Below, in pieces: positions 1 to 11,095 of a stretch of 64,000 nucleotides of DNA. A program made the translations under genes and the position numbers. The notes under the pieces were generated by a model. That model did no database searches. It saw only the letters and a list, made by a program, of their open reading frames with translations, and was not told the DNA's origin. The DNA is from Clytia hemisphaerica (taxonomy: Eukaryota; Cnidaria; Hydrozoa; Leptothecata; Clytiidae), in assembly GCA_902728285.1 (NCBI GenBank), contig CACVBU010000505.1, positions 62,001 to 126,000 on the forward strand, read 5' to 3'. The stretch's first letter is position 1; each line of letters begins with the position of its first letter.

Positions 1-141
1 TTTTATGTTCCGAATTGTTCATCGACAAAGGGAGTGTTTAGTTGATTCGTGATTCAGGAGGATGGTCTTGTTTGTTTACTTCGTCAACATATCATGGATA
101 AACCTTTTTCATATTAATTGCTTTCTATCAATTCAAATTCG

Positions 142-790
142 TTAACCCTATCTATCTAGCCTGGGCTTTTTTTAAATATAGTCAAAAAAAATCTGCCACC
201 GCACTCTATTTGATGTTGTCAGCAATTTTTATAAAGACATTTATGAAAAATGGCTAAAATATGACATTTTTTAAAATGGTTTTAGCTCTTGGTGCAAAAA
301 ATATTTTTCATTCTGTTAGGAAATTTTGAAAGTTCTTTGAATTCTCTTTCGACAATATTGTATCAGACTTTCAAAATATTCAATTCCTGAGGCTCTAAAG
401 GGCATCAAAACTGTTGAAATTATGTTTTTTACAATGGCACGCCATCATAAAATTATGTCTTCATCACAAATTTTTTTTGAAAATGTCTGTTACCTTCATG
501 TTAACCTACTCTCAAATTTTCAAAGCCATACCTTTAATGGCTCAAAAGATATTAAAGTTTGTATTTTTCAGAAAATCAAGCCTAAATAAAAATTTAGTCA
601 CCTTTTAAAGTGACGTCATCAAATATAGAAAGGCTGAGGAAAGAATTCTCTGAAAAATGAAGTATATGAAAGTTTGGAAAACTTATGTAGTTTCAAGATA
701 ATAACTGGAAGTCTGAAACCTCCAGGAAAATATCCCTGAGAGAAGATGTTTTGCCCCCCCCCCCCCCCTCCAGGCTAGATAGGGTTGAAT
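142..790. mobile_element. Inverted-repeat element, long form (AACCCTATCT ends)
   Basis: The left end aaccctatctatctagcctgg and the right end ccaggctagatagggtt are inverted copies. A poly-C run at about 755-769 lies just inside the right end. No coding capacity. A 146-bp form with the same ends is at 2617-2763, repeated at about 21115-21257. Confidence 0.65.
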
Positions 791-1343
791 AATATCACTT
801 AGTTTGGCTAATTTGATGAAAATGTAAAAACAGAAAAATAAAATGAAATAAACAACTTACTCGCAAAAACATAGTGTTGCTGGTCTTTTGTAAAATAGTA
901 TAAAACGGGTGGGGCTGGAATTGGCTTCGGGTGTTTATCAATTGAAATAATAGCACGCTGCTTTTAATAGACAAATGTTTCATAGCCAGCATTTTGAAAA
1001 ATTGCGACTTAATAAGTCTTGTAAACCGGTGCAAACAACCTTTAATTAGATCAACAGAAAAAAGTCTTAAAAATGGAAATTCTTGTGAAATCCGAAATTG
1101 TAGGTTTTCATCACAATTGACTTTGACCCCCTTTCTGAGCAAACGTTACTTTTACATTTTTTTTGAAAACGAATAATCAAGGGAGTAAGAAATCTAAAAG
1201 GTATTGTAATTAGACTTACTGTCGTTTTTGCCCTATGATGGAAAAAGAAATTAACTTGGTCTCTCTAATATAAGCAGGTTTATGGACGAACCTTTTTCAA
1301 TCAAGGTTGCTTTGGTGGTGTTTTTTGACGAACCTTTGTCAAA

Positions 1344-2040
1344 TTTTCAAATGTTCCTTCAACTCGTTTCTGAAAGCATACGTTTTTGCCCTATGATGGA
1401 AAAAGAAATTAACTTGGCCCTCTAATATTCATACTAACAAAACAAAAAGTATTAATGGTACACTTTTTCAGTTATTCAGGATAACTTGAAAGTAATGTTT
1501 TAGTAAACTTACGTGCTGTAGTTGGTTGAACTGCTGTAATCGGGTGTAAGCGAATTTTTTGGACGGTTCTTTTTCAAATATTCCTTCAGCTTGTTTTTGA
1601 AAGCGTACCGAATCAGACAATGTCTGCAACGCCATGGTTGCTTTATTGGTGTTTTTGGACGAATCTTTTTCAAAGAATGCTGCAGCTGATTTAGTTGTTG
1701 CAAACGCACGTAAGCAAGTTTCTTGGACGATTCTTGTTCAATTAAGGTTGCTTTGATGGTGTTTTTTGGACGACTGTTTTTCAAATGTTCCTTCAGCTTG
1801 TTTTTAAAGGCATACTTGACGGGGCAATGTTTACATTGCCATGGTTGTTTTGGTGGTGTTTTGTGGACGATTCTTTTTCAGATGTGCCTTCAACTTGTTT
1901 TTGAAAGCATGTCGGACCGTGCAGTGTCTACAATGCCATGGTTCTTTTTCAACGAATGATTCTTTTTCAGATGTGCCTTTAACTTATTCTTGAAGGCATA
2001 CTTGACTGGGCAATGTTTGCATTGCTATGGTTGCTTTGGC
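1344..2040 (-). pseudogene. C2H2-like zinc-finger repeat cluster, decayed
   Basis: Read on the minus strand, four finger motifs and a partial fifth follow the pattern QPWxCxHC(P)(I/V)xxAFKNKLKxHLKK, with C-x2-C-x12-H-x4-H spacing. Cores are at about 1564-1640, 1772-1846, 1866-1941 and 1958-2033. Several have lost a ligand: the finger at 1564 has Tyr and Arg in the two His positions, and the two at 1772 and 1866 have Arg for the last His. The finger at 1958 keeps all four ligands but its Trp codon is TAG. Long frames on the plus strand here are antisense shadows. The family is not recognised. Confidence 0.55.
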
Positions 2041-2164
2041 GGTGTCTTATAGCCTTTGAAACAGAAATTGTGTCAAAGAGGTGTGCAGTGTTTTTATTTG
2101 GCCATAGTTTTCCAAACGTTTGTCGTATGATAAAAAGTTTGGTATCGTTCGGAAATAAGGAAGA

Positions 2165-2321
2165 ATTCATGATATTCATGACGTAATGTTTTCTACGGGA
2201 AGACCCCGGTTTTTGCCAGTAGTGGCAAATTTTATACAACTTTTGTTTAGTTTAAATTTGCCACTACTGGCTAAAACCGGGGTATTTCCGTACAAAACAT
2301 TACGTCATGAATATCATGAAT
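2165..2321. mobile_element. Palindromic hairpin element with GAAGA target duplication
   Basis: This is a near-perfect 157-bp palindrome; arms contain attcatgatattcatgacgt and accccggttttt with a spacer of about 20 bp. GAAGA flanks it at 2160-2164 and 2322-2326. The paralogous site near 20822-20842 has no insertion, so this is a real insertion. Confidence 0.85.
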
Positions 2322-2616
2322 GAAGAAGAAAAAATGAATTTTTGGTAGAATAGTGCTATAATAATTAAGAAAGTCCAAAGTATCCAGACCCACCCTTTTT
2401 GAAACGATTACGTTTATAAAATAATTCAAATTAGTGCTTTTTTGTTTTTGTTTTTTTTTATGTTTTTGTTCCTGTTTTGTGCTTTTGTGAATTGTTCATC
2501 GACAAAGTGATTGTTTAGTTGATTCTTGATTCAGGACGATGGTCTGGTTTGTTTACTTCGTTAACATATCATGGATAAACCTTTTTCATATTAATTGCAT
2601 TCCATCAATTCACATT

Positions 2617-2763
2617 CGTTAACCCTATGTATCTAGCCTGTGCATTTTTAAAATATGGTTATCTAGGATGGGGGGCAAAACATCCCCACAACATGTCATA
2701 AAATCTTGAAAAATGATCTGAAAGTCATGAAACTTGGTAGGATTCCAGACTAGATAGGGTTGA
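2617..2763. mobile_element. Inverted-repeat element, short form
   Basis: Its ends (ttaaccctatgtatctagcc and ctagatagggttgaa) match the 142-790 element, with a G-run next to gcaaaacatcccc inside. Its sister copy in segment C is at about 21115-21257. Confidence 0.6.
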
Positions 2764-2994
2764 ATAATTTCTCTCAGTTTGGCTAATATAATGAAATTGT
2801 AAAAACAGAAAAAAGTAACTCAGAGAATAAAGATTAATGAATTAAAAAGTTTCCCATTCTGACCAATTTGCATATAGGCAGCAGGTGGAGGAGGCTGCTG
2901 GTGATTGAGTTGTGCGAAGGGGGTCACTACTGCCACCAAACGGAATGGTTTGTCAGTTCGTTGCCACCTTTCCGTTATGTATGTACCCGGATGA

Positions 2995-3150
2995 CTCTTT
3001 TTCAGATGTGCCTTTAGCTTGTTTTTAAAAGCATTCCGAATCGGGCAATGTCTACAACGCCATGGTTGTTTTGATGGCGTTTTGTGGACGAATCGTTTTT
3101 GAAATGTTCATTTAGCTTGTTTTTGAAAGCGTATTGGACTGTAAGGTATT
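2995..3150 (-). pseudogene. C2H2-like zinc-finger exon, segment A
   Basis: The minus strand reads KQPWRCRHCPIRNAFKNKLK then AHLKKSHPGTYI, with all four C2H2 ligands. A second finger (about 3090-3145) is cut off in its middle. It matches 13782-14213 and 21486-21665. Confidence 0.5.
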
Positions 3151-3179
3151 ACTACCGCCACCAAACGGAACATTTGTCA

Positions 3180-4188
3180 ATCTAGAATTTAATAAAGATC
3201 ATGTAAACCGTATTTTAAAACAAGTTAAAAATTTATTTACTTCCAATAACTAACAAACTGATAATTGATCAGGTTGGATCAGGATAATTTTTATGTAAAA
3301 AACTTCAAATCTCAAATTATCGAGATTAACTATTATTCGAACTCTCTGTAATTCGAACAAAATTTTCCCCTTGAGGATTCCAAATAGCGAGTGTCTACTG
3401 TATAAAATATTTTCCATCAAAATATATCGTTCTTAAAATTAAAGTTCCGTGAAATTGCCACTCTTCTAAGAAAATATGTACCTTCAAATTTATCCTTCTC
3501 AAAATCAATATTTGGTAAAATTGCCAATTTTTAAACAAAACATTTTCAAAAATATATCATTCTTATAGATAATAGTAAGTCGAAGAACACAGAGTTGCTA
3601 AAAGTCTTTAAAATCGTCGAAAACTTCGATCTTGAGCTTAGGTCTGTTGATGAGCTGCTTCACCGGGGTTCAATCGGTTCGGATGCCTTTCATAATCTGT
3701 TTTAAGAAAATATTTACAATCAGACATGAAAATCGTCGAAAACTCACGATGTCTGCTGATGAGCTGCTGTTCAATGTTGTGAACTAATATAATAAAGTAT
3801 CACAAGAGACATTATATCATTTGTAAATCTGTTCTATAATACCTTAAGGGAAGTAATTTTTGGGGAACTTCATTTTGCGGTTTTTGCGAGAAATTGCCTA
3901 AAAAGGGTGAATATTCTTAATTATTTCAGAAATTTCTCAAAATTTATTTTTCTTAAAAAAAAAATCAAAATTTACATACTGTTTCTCGCCAGAGACGATC
4001 ATCAGATGTGTGAATAAAAAATTTGAACAAATTTTACTATGTAAAACATATAAGAAAGTAATTAACACTGATTAACAGGCTATATTTTTATGAAAGATAT
4101 TCTTATAAAAAAAGCGTACATTATACTAAGACAAGTCTAAGGTATCACAAGTCGACCCCATTTGTTGCTAAATTTAAGGCAATTTTAC
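3180..4188. other. Non-coding segment repeat
   Basis: AT-rich DNA also present at about 14215-16545 and 21730-22900, with no supported coding sequence. Recognisable shared stretches are gaactctctgtaattcgaac and gtttctcgccagagacgatc. Confidence 0.7.
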
Positions 4189-4193
4189 CTTAC

Positions 4194-4760
4194 CATAGTG
4201 GGCACCCCCCCCTGGATTCAGGGGGGGGGTGAGGATTTTCAGATTTTTAAAAATAGGTGGGGGTTGGGTTGATGAGAAATTTCAGGTGGGGGTAACCCTA
4301 TGTAGGTGGGGGTAACCCTATGTAGGTGGGGGTAACATTTTTCAGGTGGGGGTTGTCAAGTTTTCTGTATTTAACTTCGTTTGATTTTGTACTTTTTTGT
4401 CTTTTTCAACTTTCCACATACTATACTAGATAAAAATATAAACAAATGACTGTCATAAGTTCTGAAGGTTAAAAAGAGTTCATTTTTTCTCCAGTCTTTT
4501 CCTTTCCAGTTTGTAGTCCTCAGGACTTTGAACTGGGATCTTTAGTGTTCCTAAAAGGAACAAGACCTCCAAATTCGAAGGTGTGATTCGATTGCGCCGT
4601 TTTGCGCATATGAGTTGGAGTATGGTGTAGCCCCTTTCTACCGGCGAGGTTGCTGAAAAAGGTGGGGGTTGGGCTGATATGAGATTTCAGGTGGGGGTAA
4701 CCCTATGTAGGTGGGGGTGACCTTTTTCAGGTGGGGGTTGGAGGGGTGTTGCCCACTATG
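4194..4760. mobile_element. G-run inverted-repeat element (CATAGTGGGCA ends)
   Basis: The ends catagtgggca and tgcccactatg are inverted; CTTAC is duplicated at 4189-4193 and 4761-4765. The interior holds repeats of aggtgggggtaaccctatgt and a C-run beside a G-run. Paralogous empty sites read accttacatcctc near 6430 and 8970. Length 567 bp, no coding frame. Confidence 0.88.
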
Positions 4761-4761
4761 C

Positions 4762-4960
4762 TTACATCATCAGCAAACGGTCAATCAAATACCTGGTCAG
4801 GCCCCCATCCTGGCCATTTTGCTGCCCTAATGGCACGGAGGCCATATAGGCAGCAAATGGAGAGGGTTGGACGGGATAACAACTGCGACCAATAGGAACA
4901 TTTGTCCGTCTGGAATGAAGATATTTGATAAAAGATAATGTATGCCATATTGAGAAAATA
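4762..4960 (-). CDS. Conserved minus-strand exon with GQQNGQDGGL motif
   Basis: The minus strand reads AAYMASVPLGQQNGQDGGL then TRYLIDRLLMM and a stop or splice signal (taag). The same peptide recurs on the minus strand near 5910, 6460, 8998, 13325, 17890, 24255 and 24945. Conservation of the peptide over copies, despite base changes, suggests past coding use. Function unknown. Confidence 0.45.
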
Positions 4961-5573
4961 AGTTTAGAATTCTACCAATAACTGATAATTGATCAGGCTG
5001 GATCAGGATGATTCAAGTCGTCTAAAAAGATTCTAAATCCCTCTAAGTTTGATGGTGGAGGATGATATAGGGGGGTCATATAGTACATACACAATGAAGG
5101 GGGCAGCGGGGGTTCAGCAAAAGTGTACGTCTTTCATCAAATGCAGTCATCCCAGTTTCCTTTTCTCTGCATACAAAGGGATCTTAAATATTTAGAAAAC
5201 TTTTGCATACGTTATGTGGTTTTTTCAAGCACTTGAATGTCCCCGTACTACAGTGGCATTAAGGTTCAGACTCAGGATAATTTACTGGAGCTAAAGTGCA
5301 TATCAAAATGATTTGCAGAGGAGACAAAGACGTAAGATTAAATCCGGAATATGCGGTTGTGTGGTTGTTGATTGAATTATCCCGTAAGATCGAAATAACT
5401 ATCTAATTTGAATTCTATTAAAAGTTACAGCCTCATTTTCTCTCAGCTGCATATTATACCAAGACAATTTAAAGGCTTCACGAGTCGAGCCGGTTTGTTA
5501 CTAGATTAAAGGCAAGTCACACAGTTTCTGGTGACCTTGCCTTTTGGCACCTGAAAATATTGGCTGCTAATGG

Positions 5574-5733
5574 GAAGTGGAAGCTATTGCAGATACCCCG
5601 AGATACGAGCATTTCTTTATACCTTTCGAATTAGGATGAGGCTCCCTCTGAAAACCATCTCTTGTTGCCCCACTCTCTTCCTGAACACGACGTTCATAAA
5701 GATCGTATCTATGTCTTCGAATCGGATTGGCTG
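5574..5733 (-). CDS. Conserved minus-strand exon, NPIRRHRYDLYERRVQEES
   Basis: An acceptor (tttaatatttcag on the minus strand) opens a frame ANPIRRHRYDLYERRVQEES then GATRDGFQREPHPNSKG and a possible donor (gtataa) or a short extension to a stop. Other copies at about 8500-8610, 13020-13160, 17610-17730 and 23950-24090 keep the sequence but have stops or an insertion. This is the only copy without that insertion. Not recognised. Confidence 0.4.
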
Positions 5734-6454
5734 AAATATTAAAAGAAGAGATGTTAATTTTGAAACTGAATGTCATTCAATATTGAGACTCTTTTACCCC
5801 TCTTTTTGAAGTAATTTGAGTATGGTTAAACGGTTTATAGTTTGAAAGAGTGCTTAATATTTCTTTACATATGGCTTATAAATGTTAACATTTATAGTAA
5901 ACTGTCAATTAGGTACCTGGCCAGGCCCCCATCTTGGCCAATTTGTTGTCCTAATGGCACTCTTTGTTGCATCTTCTTCGCCGTTGCAAAATTTTGCATT
6001 TTTAAAATTTGGTTTATTTTGATAAAAAGTAGAAACTGAAAAATTTAACTCTAAAGAATAAAGACTAACTGACGTATAAACATTGTGCTGTTGATTACTC
6101 TTATGTGCCAAATAAACGCGTGGTGTTGATGTTGTTGATTACCAGTACAGTAGTATAAAACAGGTGGCTGTCGGATTTCAGGAGCAGCAGCAGGAGTGTT
6201 TTGTTTGTTTGTTAAGTGATTTGTACATTTTTAAACCCCATAAACCTTTTTTCTAAGTTTAGCTTATTTAATGACAGAGTAAAGTGTAAAAACCGAAAAA
6301 TTAAACCTATGGAATAGAGACTTACATTATTTTTTTAAGTTACAGCCTTATTTCCTCTCAGCTGCATACTATATACTAAGACAAAAGGCATCGCGAGTTG
6401 AGCTGATTTGTTGCTAGATTCAAGGCAATCTTACCTTACATCCTCAGCAGACGG

Positions 6455-6560
6455 TCAATGATATACCTGGTCAGGCCCCCATCTTGGCCATTTTGCTGTC
6501 CTGATGGCACCGGGCCGTATATGCGGCAAGTGGTGGAGATTGCTGCTAGTGGGATGTGCG
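6455..6560 (-). CDS. GQQNGQDGGL motif exon, segment A repeat
   Basis: The minus strand reads IYGPVPSGQQNGQDGGLTRY then IIDRLLRM, stop. It is followed by a GTAAG donor-like sequence. Identical DNA is at 8994-9099. Confidence 0.4.
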
Positions 6561-6867
6561 AAAGGCATAACCACGGCCATAAGAAATATTTCTTTCTTCG
6601 TCAAACGATGTCTCTTTACTGCATATCTTCGCCGTCACTTCTTCATTATTTTGTTGAACCTGAGTATCCTGAATCTGTCGTTGTTATCTATGTTGACGAG
6701 AATCTTTGATTTCTTATAAAAAATTTTCCTCTTTGCTCTTGTTTTAAAATCGCTAACATTTGCCTTTCCTTTCTTTCAGTGTCAACTATCAATCTTGCGA
6801 TTAAATTATGAAAAAGTTTTTTGGGGTGCCGTATATTATAGATCGAAAAAAAGTCGACTTACTTGCT

Positions 6868-7035
6868 GAAGCTGGTTGATTTTCTGTAGACGTGTATAGG
6901 CCACAGTCACTTTCGATCGGGGCTGTGGATGGCGAAATTTGTCGTTCTTTTTGTCTATTTTTAGTAATAAAAGATTCTTTAGATACACCCTCTCGAGTAG
7001 ACTTTTCCTTTGTAACTGTTGGTTGTTCAGTCAAC
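6868..7035 (-). CDS. Conserved minus-strand exon with consensus donor
   Basis: It encodes KERQISPSTAPIESDCGLYT then STENQPASASK and a GTAAGT donor at its downstream edge. Copies lie at about 9385-9560 and 25345-25546. A Ser/Thr-rich stretch of unknown function. Confidence 0.4.
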
Positions 7036-7123
7036 AAATGTCAAAAAAGGGCATAAAGAAATTAAAAATATGTTGAATTGTGTAAGTTTTGAAAATATTT
7101 AAGAAGTAAAAACTAAACTTATC

Positions 7124-7255
7124 TCATCCTAAAGGTTCCATTGTAAAATCGATGTAACAATCAGCCATAAGATTATGGTACTGGTTTCTGGCTCTCCTAA
7201 GGGTTGCAATTAGTTGCACATCTCTTTGATGGCGTGCTCGTAATTGTTGGTTGTT
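7124..7255 (-). CDS. Conserved minus-strand exon MNNQQLRARHQRD
   Basis: The acceptor ttgaattttgtag leads into MNNQQLRARHQRDVQLIATL then RRARNQYHNLMADC, an Arg/Gln-rich helix, ending in TMEPLG and a stop. Copies are at about 9630-9768, 25620-25750 and 26510-26597; the last has a GTAAG donor after RNQYRN, which has been replaced by TTATG in the others. Confidence 0.45.
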   Translation of the reverse strand, partial: NNQQLRARHQRDVQLIATLRRARNQYHNLMADCYIDFTMEPLG

Positions 7256-7329
7256 CATCCTGCCTACAAAATTCAAAAGAAAATGGGGATAAGGAAATAA
7301 AAAAAATCCCATGAGATGTTTGAAGAGTA

Positions 7330-7480
7330 AAAATTTAATTTATCTCATTCTGAAAGTTCCATTGTTAAAACGATGTAACAGTCGGCCATGCATTTCCTCA
7401 CAAAAACCACTTCTATCGGGGCTTTCTCTGTATACAATGAATGAAATGTTAAGTGGGACCATGCTAAATGTTAATGTTTT
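7330..7480 (-). pseudogene. Conserved C-terminal exon PLNISFIVY...TMELSE
   Basis: This copy is shifted relative to the open versions at 9845-10010 and 26995-27160, which read PLN(I/M)SFIVYIVTKKAPIEV then VFVRKGMAD. A missing stretch around the TKKA codons has broken the frame here. Confidence 0.4.
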
Positions 7481-7489
7481 TCTCACAAC

Positions 7490-7756
7490 TCATATTGATA
7501 CATTTGCCACCCGTTTTACTCTTCTCCGATCTATTCTGTAAATGTTGAAATTGATGAAAGATGAACCAACAACAATGACCAACGAACAATCACCAATCAA
7601 AATAAATACCATACAGCTTGAGATTAAAAAAACAACGAAAAAGAAAAAGCTCCAGTTGATGTATATGTATTCGAACATGTTCAATAATCTCGTTAAATAT
7701 TTTTTTGTGCTCGATACAGATAAAAACTTTCCGAAAAATGACAGGTTCGATCTCAA
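7490..7756 (-). CDS. Conserved minus-strand frame with one membrane segment
   Basis: An 88-codon frame: a basic N-terminal part (KKYLTRLLNMFEYI), a hydrophobic span (WSFFFFVVFLISSCMVFILI) and a basic end (YRIDRRRVKRVANV). A near-identical copy is at 25975-26238. It looks like a single-pass membrane protein or exon; exon limits are uncertain. Confidence 0.4.
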   Translation of the reverse strand: MRSNLSFFGKFLSVSSTKKYLTRLLNMFEYIYINWSFFFFVVFLISSCMVFILIGDCSLVIVVGSSFINFNIYRIDRRRVKRVANVSI

Positions 7757-8309
7757 ATTATAATGTGGTTGTGTGCTTGTTGATTGAATTATCCCGTTCG
7801 AAATCAGTTCTAAATCACTATCTAGCCATTGATCTTTAGTAGAGAGTAAAGTAAGGCCAGTGGTGCGAAAGTTTAAATATTATCTGGTAATTTTTCTGAT
7901 AACAGTTTTAGAAAGCAAAAATGTAGACTAAATCGACTTACCAGGTATAAAATTTCCATTTCAAAGATTAGGGGCGTTACTTTCAAACAGTCACTGCTCT
8001 TACAGTTTAATATTTTCACTTAATGATGGAGGGCGCAAATAAGGACAAAAACACCAGGGGCGCCAGTTTCATAGTTTGCACCACCAAGAAATTTAAGCCA
8101 GGCCGCTACTGAGCACGTAACTCTTGGTTGTTCATCCTACAAGTTAAAGGCTTCACGAGTCGAGCCGGTTTGTTACTAGATTAAAGGCAAGTCACACAGT
8201 TTCTGGTGACCATGTACCTTTTGGCCCCTGAAAATATCGGCTGCTAATGGGGAGTGGAAGCTATTGCAGATACCCCGAGATACGAGCATTTCTTTGTACC
8301 TTTCGAATT

Positions 8310-8489
8310 AATATCATAATTTTATTTGTCAGTAAAAAATTACACTACTGTCAGTTTCACGCTGAACGATTGTCAAGTGTAAAACAAATCAAGTGTAAGA
8401 CAAATAAAATTATGATATTGATACAGCTCTTCGACTTTTTGTTGACATCGAGCACTCTTTACAACCGAAATAACTTGCTTTGTTTCTAT
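8310..8489. mobile_element. 180-bp insertion with 11-bp target duplication
   Basis: The sequence cctttcgaatt stands at 8299-8309 and 8490-8500. The paralogous position at about 5620 has a single copy and no insertion. Related insertions are at 17420-17605 and 23787-23965, and a truncated one starts at about 12903. It contains an inverted pair atatcataattttatttgtc / gacaaataaaattatgatat. Confidence 0.75.
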
Positions 8490-9844
8490 CCTTTCGAATT
8501 GGGATGAGTCTCACTCTGAAAACCATCTTTTGTTGTCCTATTCTCTTCCTGAAGACGACGTTCATAAAGATGGTATTAATGTCTTCAAATGGGATTGGCT
8601 GGAATATTAAAAGAAGATATGTTAATTTTGAAACTGAATGTCATTCAATATTCAGTGTTTCTTGTGGTGTTGATGTTGTTGATCAGCAGTACAGTAGTAT
8701 AAAACAGGTGGATGTCGGATTTCAGGAGCAGCAGGAGTGTTTTGTTTGTTTGCTAGGTGATTTGTACATTTTTAAACCCCATAAACCTTTTTTCTAAGTT
8801 GGCTTATTTAATGAAAGAGTAAAGTGTAAAAACCGAAAAATTAAACCTATTGAATAGAGACTTACATTAATTTTAAGGTTACAGCCTTATTTCCTCTCAG
8901 CTGCATACTATATACTAAGACAAAAGGCATCGCGAGTTGAGCTGATTTGTTGCTAGATTCAAGGCAATCTTACCTTACATCCTCAGCAGACGGTCAATGA
9001 TATACCTGGTCAGGCCCCCATCTTGGCCATTTTGCTGTCCTGATGGCACCGGGCCGTATATGCGGCAAGTGGTGGAGATTGCTGCTAGTGGGATGTGCGA
9101 AAGGCATAACCACGGCCATAAGAAATATTTCTTTCTTCGTCAAACGATGTCTCTTTACTGCATATCTTCGCCGTCACTTCTTCATTATTTTGTTGAACCT
9201 GAGTATCCTGAATCTGTCGTTGTTATCTATGTTGACGAGAATCTTTGATTTCTTATAAAAAATTTTCCTCTTTGCTCTTGTTTTAAAATCGCTAACATTT
9301 GCCTTTCCTTTCTTTCAGTGTCAACTATCAATCTTTTTTGGGGTGCCGTATATTATAGATCGAAAAAAAGTCGACTTACTTGCTGAAGCTGGTTGATTTT
9401 CTGTAGACGTGTATAGGCCACAGTCACTTTCGATCGGGGCTGTGGATGGCGAAATTTGTCGTTCTTTTTGTCTATTTTTAGTAAAAAAGATTCTTTAGAT
9501 ACACCCTCTCGAGTAGACTTTTCCGTCCTAATTGTTGGTTGTTCAGTCTACAAAAGTCAAAAAAGGGCATAAAGAAATTAAAAATATGTTGAATTGTGTA
9601 AGTTTTGAAAATATTTAAGAAGTAAAAACTAAACTTATCTAAAGGTTCCATTGTAAAATCGATGTAACAATCAGCCATAAGATTTCGATATTGGTTTCTG
9701 GCTCTCCTTAGGGTGGCAATTAATTGCAAGTCTCTTTGGTGTCTTGCTCGTAATTGTTGGTTGTTCATCCTGCCTACAAAATTCGAAAGAAAATGGGGAT
9801 AAGGAAATAAAAAAGAGATGTTTGAAGAGCAAAAATTGAATATA

Positions 9845-10010
9845 TCTCATTCTGAAAGTTCCATTGTCAAAACGATATAATAGTCAGCCATGCCTTTCCT
9901 CACAAAAACCACTTCAATCGGGGCTTTCTTTGTAACGATGTATACAATGAATGACATGTTAAGTGGGTCCATAATTAATGTTAATGTTTCTCTCCAACTT
10001 CTCCACCCAT
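9845..10010 (-). CDS. Conserved C-terminal exon (open copy)
   Basis: The minus strand reads LTLIMDPLNMSFIVYIVTKK, APIEVVFVRKGMADYYIVLT then MELSE and a stop. It matches 26995-27160 almost exactly. Function unknown. Confidence 0.45.
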
Positions 10011-10082
10011 CCGCCCATTCAAGAAACTTTTTGACTTTTCAAGACGTTTTTTACGGTTTGACTTTTTCTGAGTCTGCTAAAT

Positions 10083-10362
10083 TGCGTGGGTTGCGTGGGT
10101 GCGTGGGTCGATATTTTTGCGTGGGTCATTTTTTTGCGTGGGTGCGTGGGTCAAAGAATTTTTTGCGTGGGTCAAAATTTCGCGTGGGTCAAATTTTTTG
10201 CGTGGGTCATATTTTTTGCGTGGGTTAAATTTTTTGCGTGGGTCAAAATTTTTGCGTGGGTCATTATTTTTTGCGTGGGTCATATTTTGTGCGTGGGTCA
10301 TATTTTTTGCGTGGGTCATTATTTTTTGCGTGGGTCAAAATTTTTGCGTGGGTCAAAATTCT
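10083..10362. repeat. Minisatellite, 18-20 bp unit (gcgtgggtcaaatttttt)
   Basis: About 14 tandem units of gcgtgggtcaWWWttttt with variable T-runs. Frames open through it on both strands because the unit lacks stops; they are not genes. Confidence 0.95.
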
Positions 10363-10369
10363 CTCTGTA

Positions 10370-11095
10370 ATTCGAAAAAATGCCTTCCCTTGAAATTCGA
10401 ACTGGTCACATCCAAAGAGTTGGATGTGTTTTACATAACACGTTTTGGTTTATTTTGTTTATTTTGCATAGCTGTAGCTGTCTTTTTATAAGAGGAAGCT
10501 TTATAGAATATTTTTAGAAGCTTTATAGCTTCTTATAACACGCTTTAATCTTTTGGGTTTCTTTTGAGTGTTAAAGAACCAAGCAAATGGCGACAAAATC
10601 TGAAAATTTTTCTACAAAAGTTATATTCATTAGGCGACCGATTACTAAACAATTTAATCGTTGTCAATTATTTCGTCAACCCCACTTGTTATTTCTTTGA
10701 TTTAAGTACATTAAAGGCCAATTTAAAAAATTGGACGAAATAAAGACGCTGTACTTTTTTCAAAGCAATAGAAAAGGGAGGAAAAATTAGTGTTATTATG
10801 TTATAGTGTTTATTTCCATAACACTGGAATCCTGAAATATAGCATACTAAAATTCAAAAGTGTGATCCTGAAGTGTGTCTACAAAAATTAGACGGGTGTG
10901 TGTTGATTCTGTATAATGTTATAGTAAATAAGTGACTTTTGACTTTTGCGATAATTTCTCAAGTGATTTTGTTTTAAGTAAACTTTAGAAACTCGACTAA
11001 TTTTTTAAGTATTACACCTGAGCAATCAAATTTCAAATTTTCAAATGCTGTAACACATTGATGGTTGTCCAAAATAACGAATTGCCACGAATTTG
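10370..11095. other. Non-coding spacer left of the satellite
   Basis: AT-rich, with the repeat cgataatttctcaagtgatt at its right that also flanks the related loci at 19560 and 30970. No gene seen. Confidence 0.7.

Larger units (their letters stand above)
1040..10080. repeat. Segmental repeat copy A
   Basis: Blocks here recur in the same order near 12895-18350 and 20020-27170: zinc-finger motifs, an A/T-rich spacer, the GQQNGQDGG peptide block and short conserved exons. Shared blocks are recognisable over kilobases, broken by insertions specific to each copy. Within copy A, 5470-8100 is itself tandemly repeated at 8146-10080, and about 330 bp starting near 6440 is almost identical at 8985. 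Confidence 0.85.

Noticed and set aside
1723..1959. Plus-strand 78-codon frame (FFKCSFSLFLK...)
   Set aside because: It is the antisense of the zinc-finger motifs, whose conserved ligands are on the minus strand.
4280..4740. Telomere-like repeats (ggtaacccta)
   Set aside because: The phrase is aggtgggggtaaccctatgt inside a bounded transposon, not tandem TTAGGG.
10083..10362. CRISPR-like short tandem repeats
   Set aside because: Units are directly adjacent with no unique spacers, and the genome is eukaryotic. It is a minisatellite.
10077..10491. Three overlapping frames of 80-130 codons rich in WVxFF or HAKNMTHA repeats
   Set aside because: They are translations of the stop-free minisatellite on both strands.
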